Assembly: GCA_003449615.1 (NCBI GenBank)
Contig: DMHA01000428.1
Coordinates: forward strand, 1 to 9,080
DNA from: Flavobacterium sp.
GTDB lineage: Bacteria > Bacteroidota > Bacteroidia > Flavobacteriales > Flavobacteriaceae
DNA: 9,080 nucleotides
Direction of reading: 5' to 3'
The notes under the pieces were generated by a model, which had not been told where the DNA came from, searched no databases, and was given only the letters and a program-made list of their open reading frames with translations. A program made the translations under genes and the position numbers. This document shows positions 1-4,479 of the stretch, piece after piece. The first letter of the stretch is position 1. Each line of letters opens with the position of its first letter.

Positions 1-2
1 TT

Positions 3-194
3 AAAAAAGGGGTTATTTGGGGCTTAATGGTTTCTTTTATTATGGCCACATTAGACATGATTGATATGACTTTTGAAGATGCTTTTTTGTCTAGAAAAAA
101 TTTAATTCGAATATTTATTATGGTTGTGTGTGGTATTTTTATTGTAGGTTATTATAGTTGGAAGAAAAAAATTAAAAGTGAGAAATTAGATTGA
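3..194 (+). CDS. C-terminal part of a small membrane protein, 5' end outside the window
   Basis: An open frame enters from the left edge and ends at TGA 192-194, giving 63 visible residues and no start that must be used. Two hydrophobic stretches are visible, roughly VIWGLMVSFIMATLDMI and LIRIFIMVVCGIFIVGYY, followed by a lysine-rich tail (SWKKKIKSEKLD). The positive tail after the last helix suggests a cytoplasmic C-terminus. The linker between helices carries the acidic stretch MIDMTFEDAF. I do not recognise the family. The fragment is convergent with the minus-strand gene at 270-677, and a hairpin-forming repeat lies directly after its stop. It could be the end of a longer protein or a short membrane protein whose start is just upstream. 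Confidence 0.6.
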   Translation, partial: KKGVIWGLMVSFIMATLDMIDMTFEDAFLSRKNLIRIFIMVVCGIFIVGYYSWKKKIKSEKLD

Positions 195-195
195 T

Positions 196-265
196 GTCAT
201 TGCTAAGAAAAAAGCAATCAAACTACGGGAGCAACAAATTGGATTGCTTCGTTCCTCGTAATGAC
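196..265. repeat. Inverted pair of a dispersed intergenic repeat, hairpin between convergent genes
   Basis: The left arm (196-219, starts GTCATTGC, ends GCAATC) and right arm (242-265, starts GATTGCTTCGTTCC, ends AATGAC) are each 24 bases. The left arm agrees with the reverse complement of the right at 19 of 24 positions, with a 22-base spacer. The right arm closely matches copies at 705-727 and 1844-1867. The arrangement is that of REP-like paired elements. Lying between two convergent genes, the folded RNA could act as a bidirectional transcript end, but no long T-tract follows, so this role is inferred. Confidence 0.65.
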
Positions 266-269
266 TAAG

Positions 270-677
270 CTACCTCACAATAACCCCATCCACAAACAAT
301 AGTGGTACTTCCTCAACATAATCGGGAGTGATGGAATTGGCTCGGAAAATATATTTGCGATCGTACAATGTGTTGCCAATAAAGAAAGTAACCATAAACT
401 CGTTGTTGAGTACCAAAACACTTTTTTCCAACATTTCGACTTTCACGAATGTAACTGCTGGAACTTCTATAAATGCGTGACGCAAAAGGGAGGTTTTTTT
501 CATCTCGCCATCAATGGTTCCAAAAGCTTTGGAGACTACCATTACGCTATCTAACTGGAAATCGCTGTCGTTTACTAAATAGATATACCACACTTTTTCC
601 ATAAAATCGTCGCTCCATTCCTGGACTGCGGCGAGGAAAACGTTTTCTACTTCGGGGATGATGATGTCTGATTTCAT
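270..677 (-). CDS. Uncharacterised 135-residue protein downstream of pheS
   Basis: I do not recognise a named family. The protein has no signal peptide, no convincing membrane helix and no cysteine. It alternates short hydrophobic strands with charged turns (VWYIYLVND, DSVMVVSKAFG, AVTFVKVEML, FMVTFFIGNTLYDRKYIF, VPLLFVDGVIVR), which suggests a small, mostly beta, cytoplasmic protein. The start at 675-677 follows an A-rich leader with no Shine-Dalgarno. No TAnnTTTG box is visible in the 49 bases between it and the pheS stop, so it is probably co-transcribed with pheS. That gap contains a copy of the dispersed repeat, and another arm follows four bases beyond its own TAG stop. Codon use looks like that of its neighbours. 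It is a real gene by length and codon pattern, with unknown function. Confidence 0.75.
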   Translation of the reverse strand: MKSDIIIPEVENVFLAAVQEWSDDFMEKVWYIYLVNDSDFQLDSVMVVSKAFGTIDGEMKKTSLLRHAFIEVPAVTFVKVEMLEKSVLVLNNEFMVTFFIGNTLYDRKYIFRANSITPDYVEEVPLLFVDGVIVR

Positions 678-704
678 TTGCGACGAGTTATTTGCTAATT
701 ATGA

Positions 705-727
705 ATTGCTTCGTTCCTCGCAATGAC
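705..727. repeat. Dispersed intergenic repeat, single copy touching the pheS stop codon
   Basis: This 23-base copy (ATTGCTTCGTTCCTCG followed by CAATGAC) differs at one position from the right arm at 242-265. On the minus strand it starts inside the pheS stop: the last base of TAG (727) is the first base of the repeat. The shared sequence extends a few more bases, since TTAGTCATT is found here and at the right arm of the pair. It fills about half of the 49-base gap between pheS and the next gene. Confidence 0.65.
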
Positions 728-1746
728 TAAATAGATGCTTTGAATTGTTCCAAGAAACGCACATCATTTTCGTAAAACATTCGGATATCGCCAATTTGAT
801 ACAACAACATGGCGATTCTTTCGATTCCCATTCCAAAGGCAAAACCGGTGTATTCGTCAGAATCGATGTCGCAATTTTTCAAGACATTTGGATCGACCAT
901 ACCGCAACCGCCAATTTCTAACCAACCTGTTCCTTTGGTAATTCTATAATCGGTTTCGGTTTTTAAACCCCAATAAATATCAATTTCGGCGCTGGGTTCC
1001 GTGAATGGAAAGTAGGACGGACGAAGACGGATTTTCGATTTTCCGAACATTTCTTTGGTGAAATACAAAAGCGTTTGCTTCAAATCGGCAAAGGAAACGT
1101 CTTTGTCAATGTACAATCCCTCGACTTGGTGGAAAATACAGTGCGAACGCGATGAAACGGCTTCGTTGCGGAAAACTCTGCCAGGAGAAATAGTACGAAT
1201 GGGCGGCTTGTTGTTTTCCATATACCGCACTTGCACAGAGGATGTGTGGGTGCGCAATAAAATATCGGGATTGGTTTGTATGAAAAACGTGTCCTGCATA
1301 TCACGAGCCGGATGGTATTCGGGCAAGTTTAATGCGGTAAAATTATGCCAATCGTCCTCGATTTCTGGTCCTTCGGAAACATTGAAACCAAGGTTGGAGA
1401 AGATGTCGATAATTTGATTTTTTACTAAGGAAATCGGATGTCGAGAACCAATGATTACAGGTTCGGCAGAGCGTGTCAAATCGCCATAAATTCCTTTGGT
1501 TTCTTCGTTGCTTTCTAAAGCTTCTTGGATGCTTTTTACTTTTTCTTCGGCAGTAGTTTTTAGCAAATTAATTACTTGTCCAAATGCCGCCTTTTGGTCG
1601 TTGGGTACGTTTTTGAATTCGGCAAAAAGTTCCTTCAAAAGTCCTTTGCTACCCAGAAATTTGATTCTAAATGTTTCTAATTCTTCCTTGTTCTGTGTCG
1701 AAAAAGCCTGTGCTTCGCCAATATATTCTTTTATCTTGTCTATCAT
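727..1746 (-). CDS. pheS: Phenylalanine--tRNA ligase alpha subunit
   Basis: This is the catalytic subunit of the cytoplasmic (alpha-beta)2 class II synthetase that charges tRNA-Phe with phenylalanine. At 339 residues it is close to the usual bacterial length (E. coli 327). Residues 1-90 form the helical, coiled-coil tRNA-binding arm. The catalytic core starts near residue 100 (HPISLVKNQI, motif 1 region). Motif 2 is RTISPGRVFRNE with Arg193 and Glu195, followed by SRSHCIFHQVEG. FPFTEPSAE lies at 246-254, and motif 3 is GFAFGMGIER (301-310, Arg310). Ala303 aligns with the phenylalanine-pocket alanine known as Ala294 in E. coli. The start at 1744-1746 fits the domain start and lies about 22 bases after a -7 box. 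The beta subunit gene pheT is not adjacent, so the subunits are encoded apart here. All key residues are intact. Confidence 0.97.
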   Translation of the reverse strand: MIDKIKEYIGEAQAFSTQNKEELETFRIKFLGSKGLLKELFAEFKNVPNDQKAAFGQVINLLKTTAEEKVKSIQEALESNEETKGIYGDLTRSAEPVIIGSRHPISLVKNQIIDIFSNLGFNVSEGPEIEDDWHNFTALNLPEYHPARDMQDTFFIQTNPDILLRTHTSSVQVRYMENNKPPIRTISPGRVFRNEAVSSRSHCIFHQVEGLYIDKDVSFADLKQTLLYFTKEMFGKSKIRLRPSYFPFTEPSAEIDIYWGLKTETDYRITKGTGWLEIGGCGMVDPNVLKNCDIDSDEYTGFAFGMGIERIAMLLYQIGDIRMFYENDVRFLEQFKASI

Positions 1747-1768
1747 TTTTATCCAATAATTGAGTTTG

Positions 1769-1776
1769 CAAATTTA
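1769..1776 (-). promoter_or_regulatory. Predicted pheS promoter, -7 box
   Basis: On the minus strand the sequence reads TAAATTTG, a perfect match to the Bacteroidota -7 element TAnnTTTG, 22 bases before the pheS ATG. This predicts a 5' leader of about 15-18 bases. No TTTG or TTG -33 element is visible at the usual 19-23 base spacing; that position is occupied by the tandem repeat at 1784-1814. Confidence 0.55.
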
Positions 1777-1783
1777 GGGAAAA

Positions 1784-1814
1784 GTTAGAAGTTAGAAGTT
1801 AGAAGTTAGAAGTT
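1784..1814. repeat. Heptanucleotide tandem repeat (GTTAGAA)4
   Basis: Four perfect copies of GTTAGAA plus three bases of a fifth, with no interruption. Read on the minus strand it is TTCTAAC repeated, ending eight bases upstream of the pheS -7 box, so it covers the spacer and -33 region of that promoter. Perfect 7-bp arrays of this kind can change copy number by slipped-strand mispairing. The flanking 1815-2024 interval contains one copy of the dispersed repeat and otherwise only AT-rich sequence without a supported gene. Confidence 0.9.
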
Positions 1815-1843
1815 TTTCAAAAATTAAATCCTTGAAATAGTAA

Positions 1844-1867
1844 GATTGCTTCGTTTCTCACAATAAC
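1844..1867. repeat. Dispersed intergenic repeat, diverged third copy
   Basis: The sequence begins GATTGCTTCGTTTCTC and ends CAATAAC. It differs from the copy at 705-727 at three aligned positions, all transitions, and has the same orientation. It lies between the pheS promoter region and the 3' end of the DUF3109 gene, with no partner arm nearby. Confidence 0.55.
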
Positions 1868-2024
1868 AAATCAATCAATTCATTCTTTTTCTATAAAGTA
1901 CTTGAGAAAAGGTTTCGAAAAACACAAATGGCGGTGATTTGAATGTTCTTCACAAAAAGCATAATATATTCAAAATCAATAATATAATTAAATAAATTTA
2001 GCCTTTGATACTGTAAAATAGGAT

Positions 2025-2591
2025 TTATTTTTTCAAATCTTCGGCTACTTTTTCGAGTTCTAAATACCAGTCTTCGCCAAATCGTCGGATGAGTGCTTCC
2101 TTAACAAATTTATATACTGGAACTTCGAGTTCCTTGCCCAAGGAACAGGCAGCATCACAAATTTCCCATTTATCATAATTCACTGCAAAAAATTCTGTAA
2201 AATCTTTCACTCGAATAGGATACAAATGGCAAGAAACAGGTTTTTTGAAGCTAACTTCGCCTTGATTGTAGGCTTGTTCGATGCCACAAAGTGCGGTTTT
2301 GCCGTCAAAAATGACATAAGCACAATCCTTATTTTCAATTAAAGGGGTTTCGAGATCGCCATCGGTGCCTTTTGTCCAAGTTCCTTGAGCTTCGATAGCA
2401 GCAATGCCTTCTTTGCGGAGAAAGGGTTTAATTTTTGGATAAATTTCTTCCAGAATTTTGGTTTCGGCTTCGTTCAACGGTGCACCTGCATCGCCATCAA
2501 CGCAACAAGCGCCTTTACAAGCGGATAAATTACAAACAAATTCTTTTTCGAGAATATCTTCCGATACGATGGTTTTACCTAGTTGAAACAT
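2025..2591 (-). CDS. DUF3109 family, YkgJ-like cysteine-cluster protein
   Basis: The 188-residue protein has the cysteine arrangement of the DUF3109/YkgJ group, proposed to bind zinc or an iron-sulfur centre; the biochemical role is unknown. Nine cysteines are seen: the N-terminal cluster CNLSACKGACC (Cys20, 25, 29, 30), Cys90 and Cys102 flanking YVIFDGKTAL, Cys121 in SCHLYP, and Cys145/Cys149 in CDAAC. No signal peptide or membrane segment is seen, so it is cytoplasmic. An in-frame ATG exists at 2672, but the ATG at 2589-2591 (MFQLGKTIV) is preferred: the extra 27 residues would be lysine- and asparagine-rich low-complexity sequence, and the predicted promoter lies inside that extension. The gene is divergent from the MarC-family gene and appears monocistronic. 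No clear terminator is visible after its stop. The family call is from motif memory. Confidence 0.85.
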   Translation of the reverse strand: MFQLGKTIVSEDILEKEFVCNLSACKGACCVDGDAGAPLNEAETKILEEIYPKIKPFLRKEGIAAIEAQGTWTKGTDGDLETPLIENKDCAYVIFDGKTALCGIEQAYNQGEVSFKKPVSCHLYPIRVKDFTEFFAVNYDKWEICDAACSLGKELEVPVYKFVKEALIRRFGEDWYLELEKVAEDLKK

Positions 2592-2595
2592 GTTG

Positions 2596-2603
2596 CAAAT
2601 GTA
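2596..2603 (-). promoter_or_regulatory. Predicted -7 box giving a leaderless transcript for the DUF3109 gene
   Basis: The minus strand reads TACATTTG, then CAAC, then ATG. TACATTTG fits TAnnTTTG exactly. Transcription normally starts a few bases after this element, which would place the 5' end at or within about three bases of the ATG. No convincing -33 TTG lies at 19-23 bases; the upstream region is made of TTGAATTT-like AT-rich sequence. Confidence 0.45.
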
Positions 2604-2738
2604 GTTTTCAATTCTGAATTTTGAATTGTATTTTGAATTTATTTGAAGAATTTTCAAAAAGAGAATTTTCAAATTATTGAGTTATTATAAACCTGGGCAA
2701 CGACTTATTTTTTACATTTTTCTAAAAAAAAGCATTAA

Positions 2739-2772
2739 TTTGATTAATAAACGTATAGAATATATACTTTTG
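2739..2772 (+). promoter_or_regulatory. Predicted promoter of the MarC-family gene
   Basis: TTTG at 2739-2742 and TACTTTTG at 2765-2772 are separated by 22 bases, matching the Bacteroidota -33/-7 arrangement. The -7 box ends 19 bases before the ATG at 2792, giving a short leader without a Shine-Dalgarno sequence. Confidence 0.65.
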
Positions 2773-2791
2773 CATCCTAAATTTTATAAAT

Positions 2792-3367
2792 ATGGAATTG
2801 GATTTTAAAGAAATTGCAACTGTTGGAATGGTGCTTTTTGCGGTAATCGATATTGTGGGAACAGTTCCAATTATTGTCAATTTGAGATCAAGACACGGTC
2901 ATATAGAGTCTGAAAAAGCATCGCTTGTGGCGGGTTTTATAATGATAATTTTTCTTTTTATTGGAGAAGAATTGTTGAAATTAATTGGAATCGACGTACA
3001 TTCTTTTGCTGTGGCAGGTTCATTTGTATTGTTCTTTTTGGCTCTCGAAATGATTTTGGGTATCCGTATTTATCGCGATGAAGAAACAAGCTCGGCTTCG
3101 ATTGTCCCGATTGCTTTTCCGTTAATAGCCGGTGCGGGAACTATGACCACCTTATTGTCTTTGAAGGCGCAGTACCAAACGGTAAATATTCTGATTGCTA
3201 TAGTTTTGAATATTATTGTGGTTTACCTTGTTTTGAAATCATCTTCTAAAATCGAAAAAATGTTAGGGAAAAATGGTTTAGGAGTTATCAGAAAGGCTTT
3301 TGGTGTGGTTCTTTTGGCAATTGCTGTTAAATTATTTGCTGGTAATGTTAAAGGTTTGTTCCTGTAA
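2792..3367 (+). CDS. MarC family (UPF0056) integral membrane protein
   Basis: A 191-residue inner-membrane protein of the MarC/UPF0056 family, whose transported substrate is not established; the old link to multiple antibiotic resistance is not supported. About six hydrophobic segments are seen, near residues 9-29, 44-65, 70-90, 101-122, 131-148 and 165-184. Family signatures are AVIDIVGTVPI (residues 17-27, with Asp20, Gly23 and Pro26) and AFPLIAGAGTMTT (108-120), where many relatives have AGPG; here the proline is alanine. Length is slightly short for the family (about 190-220). The start is set by the promoter at 2739-2772 and by MELDFKEIATVG, which leads directly into the first helix. The small membrane protein gene begins 48 bases downstream, with no strong terminator between them, so partial read-through is possible. 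Confidence 0.9.
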   Translation: MELDFKEIATVGMVLFAVIDIVGTVPIIVNLRSRHGHIESEKASLVAGFIMIIFLFIGEELLKLIGIDVHSFAVAGSFVLFFLALEMILGIRIYRDEETSSASIVPIAFPLIAGAGTMTTLLSLKAQYQTVNILIAIVLNIIVVYLVLKSSSKIEKMLGKNGLGVIRKAFGVVLLAIAVKLFAGNVKGLFL

Positions 3368-3387
3368 ATTAAATTTTTATAAATTTA
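3355..3387 (+). promoter_or_regulatory. Possible weak promoter for the 3416-4227 operon
   Basis: TTTG at 3355-3358 and TAAATTTA at 3380-3387 are 21 bases apart. The -7 box misses the consensus TAnnTTTG at its last base. The same stretch contains a weak AT-only inverted repeat (GTAAATT 3364-3370 and AATTTAC 3382-3388), so it might instead slow transcription leaving the MarC gene. Read-through from upstream is an equally good explanation for expression of the operon. Confidence 0.3.
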
Positions 3388-3415
3388 CCTTTCAATTTTT
3401 TAAAAAAAATATAAC

Positions 3416-3619
3416 ATGAAACTTTTTACTAACATATTGGTAGTTTTGGCCATCGTGCTCATCATATTCAATATAACTTTGCTTGACTTCAAAAACCCGC
3501 TAGATGGGAACAGTATGATTGCTATTATTGGAATTGCAGCATCATTTTGTGCTATTTTGATTCTGTTGATATTTAGAATGTCAAAAAGTATTGAAGAAAA
3601 AATGAACGATAAATTCTAA
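3416..3619 (+). CDS. Small two-helix membrane protein, 67 residues
   Basis: The protein has a hydrophobic N-terminal segment (residues 4-24, LFTNILVVLAIVLIIFNITLL), a polar loop (DFKNPLDGNS), a second segment (about 34-54, MIAIIGIAASFCAILILLIF) and a basic/acidic tail (RMSKSIEEKMNDKF). Both ends are predicted to lie in the cytoplasm. I recognise no named family. The leader before ATG 3416 is A-rich (AAAAAAAATATAAC), typical of Bacteroidota. Its stop and the next start overlap by one base (TAATG, 3617-3621), which points to translational coupling with the flavoprotein-like gene. It may anchor or accompany that protein at the membrane, but that is inference from gene order only. Confidence 0.75.
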   Translation: MKLFTNILVVLAIVLIIFNITLLDFKNPLDGNSMIAIIGIAASFCAILILLIFRMSKSIEEKMNDKF

Positions 3620-4227
3620 TGTTTGATGTCTTAATTATTGGAGGTGGCGTTTCTGGAATGTCCTGTGCTTTGGTTTTAGGTTCTGCCAAAAACAAACCAT
3701 TTGTTTCCAATAAAACCATTGGAATTATTACCCATCAAAAAAATTCTAACCTTCAGGAAGCGATAATTAATAACGGCTACGGAATTCCTCCCGGCAAATT
3801 AGGGTATGATTTATTGTCCGAAAGTGTCCAACATTTAACAGAAACTTATCCGCATATTACCCAGATTTCAAACGAAAAAGTCTTGAAAGTTGAGGGCGAG
3901 TATCCTGAATTTACAATTACAACCAATAAGAATATTTATCAATCTAAAATGATTGTTATAGCCATTGGTGCTGCCAATCCTTTTGGGATTGAAGGACTTA
4001 CCCAATTTGTAGAACCGCATCAAAAAACACCACCCGAAAAACAAAGAATCCAACTCAAAAACAACGACCACAAAGTTACCGAAGGCATTTTTGTAACAGG
4101 AACATTAGCAGGTTCAAGAAGTCAAGTGTCGATTGCTGCAGGAAGTGGTGCAGCTGTTGCTACCGATATTCTGACCTTGTGGAATGGTGGCAATCATACT
4201 CAAGTTCACGATAGTACAAAGGAGTAA
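3619..4227 (+). CDS. Short one-domain FAD/NAD(P)-dependent oxidoreductase-like protein
   Basis: The N-terminus (DVLIIGGGVSGMSCALVL) is a classic dinucleotide-binding fold with GGGVSG at 8-13. MIVIAIGA (111-118) corresponds to the second conserved strand of thioredoxin-reductase-like flavoproteins. GIFVTGTLAGSRSQVSIAAGSGAAVATDIL (from 156) corresponds to the C-terminal FAD motif, where family members usually have GD; here the aspartate is Thr162. At 202 residues it lacks the inserted NAD(P)H domain and the CxxC pair of thioredoxin reductase (about 310 residues). The reading frame is intact with normal codon use, so it looks like a compact family member rather than a broken gene. Thioredoxin reductase itself is excluded; the electron donor and substrate are unknown. 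It is the second gene of a two-gene unit ended by the terminator at 4284-4306. Confidence 0.75.
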   Translation: MFDVLIIGGGVSGMSCALVLGSAKNKPFVSNKTIGIITHQKNSNLQEAIINNGYGIPPGKLGYDLLSESVQHLTETYPHITQISNEKVLKVEGEYPEFTITTNKNIYQSKMIVIAIGAANPFGIEGLTQFVEPHQKTPPEKQRIQLKNNDHKVTEGIFVTGTLAGSRSQVSIAAGSGAAVATDILTLWNGGNHTQVHDSTKE

Positions 4228-4283
4228 ATTTGTTTCCAAAAACACACACAATTATTTTATAAGCCCAAAGTAAAACTATTCGG

Positions 4284-4306
4284 TCTCGCAAATGCGAGAT
4301 TTTTTT
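4284..4306 (+). terminator. Rho-independent terminator after the oxidoreductase-like gene
   Basis: A perfect six-base-pair stem (TCTCGC 4284-4289, GCGAGA 4294-4299) with a four-base loop AAAT is followed by seven T (4300-4306). It ends the 3416-4227 unit and separates it from the receptor gene downstream. Confidence 0.8.
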
Positions 4307-4373
4307 GTTAAAAAAATCGGAAATTTCATATAAATTATAACTTGGTTTTAAATCAACACATATTTATCGATAA

Positions 4374-4390
4374 GTTAACAGTAAATTAAC
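4374..4390. promoter_or_regulatory. Possible operator upstream of the receptor gene: 7-4-7 direct repeat
   Basis: GTTAACA and ATTAACT lie 11 bases apart start to start with a four-base spacer, the geometry of PhoB/OmpR-type response-regulator sites. Because TTAA is self-complementary, the site is also an inverted repeat (GTTAA, TTAAC), so a dimeric repressor is another possibility. Part of it, TAACAGTAAA (4376-4385), recurs exactly at 4428-4437, 52 bases further on. The site is about 90 to 75 bases before the predicted transcription start. The regulator is not identified. Confidence 0.35.
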
Positions 4391-4427
4391 TTTAGCATTG
4401 TTTCCTAGAAATTTGTTAATCTATGAG

Positions 4428-4460
4428 TAACAGTAAAAAAATTTATTGAAAGTACTTTTG
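4428..4460 (+). promoter_or_regulatory. Predicted promoter of the TonB-dependent receptor gene
   Basis: TACTTTTG at 4453-4460 is a perfect -7 element, ending 19 bases before the ATG. At the expected -33 distance there is no TTTG or TTG; the position is filled by the second copy of TAACAGTAAA (4428-4437). A good -7 box without a -33 element, plus a repeated motif at and upstream of -33, suggests a promoter that depends on an activator. Confidence 0.5.
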
Positions 4461-4479
4461 TCAAAAATATTTTGGACAG

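Noticed and set aside
1055..1417. A 120-residue open frame on the plus strand, with others at 1496-1759 (+) and 1080-1304 (-)
   Set aside because: They lie inside pheS, whose catalytic motifs are unmistakable; these are shadow frames with no recognisable product.
1784..1814. Possible CRISPR-like array
   Set aside because: The units are seven bases, directly tandem and without spacers; it is a simple sequence repeat.
2592..2672. N-terminal extension of the DUF3109 gene to the ATG at 2672
   Set aside because: The added residues are low-complexity AT-rich sequence and contain the predicted promoter; the MFQLGK start begins the conserved region.
3619..4227. Thioredoxin reductase (trxB)
   Set aside because: The protein is about 100 residues too short, lacks the CxxC pair and the NADPH domain, and has no GD aspartate.
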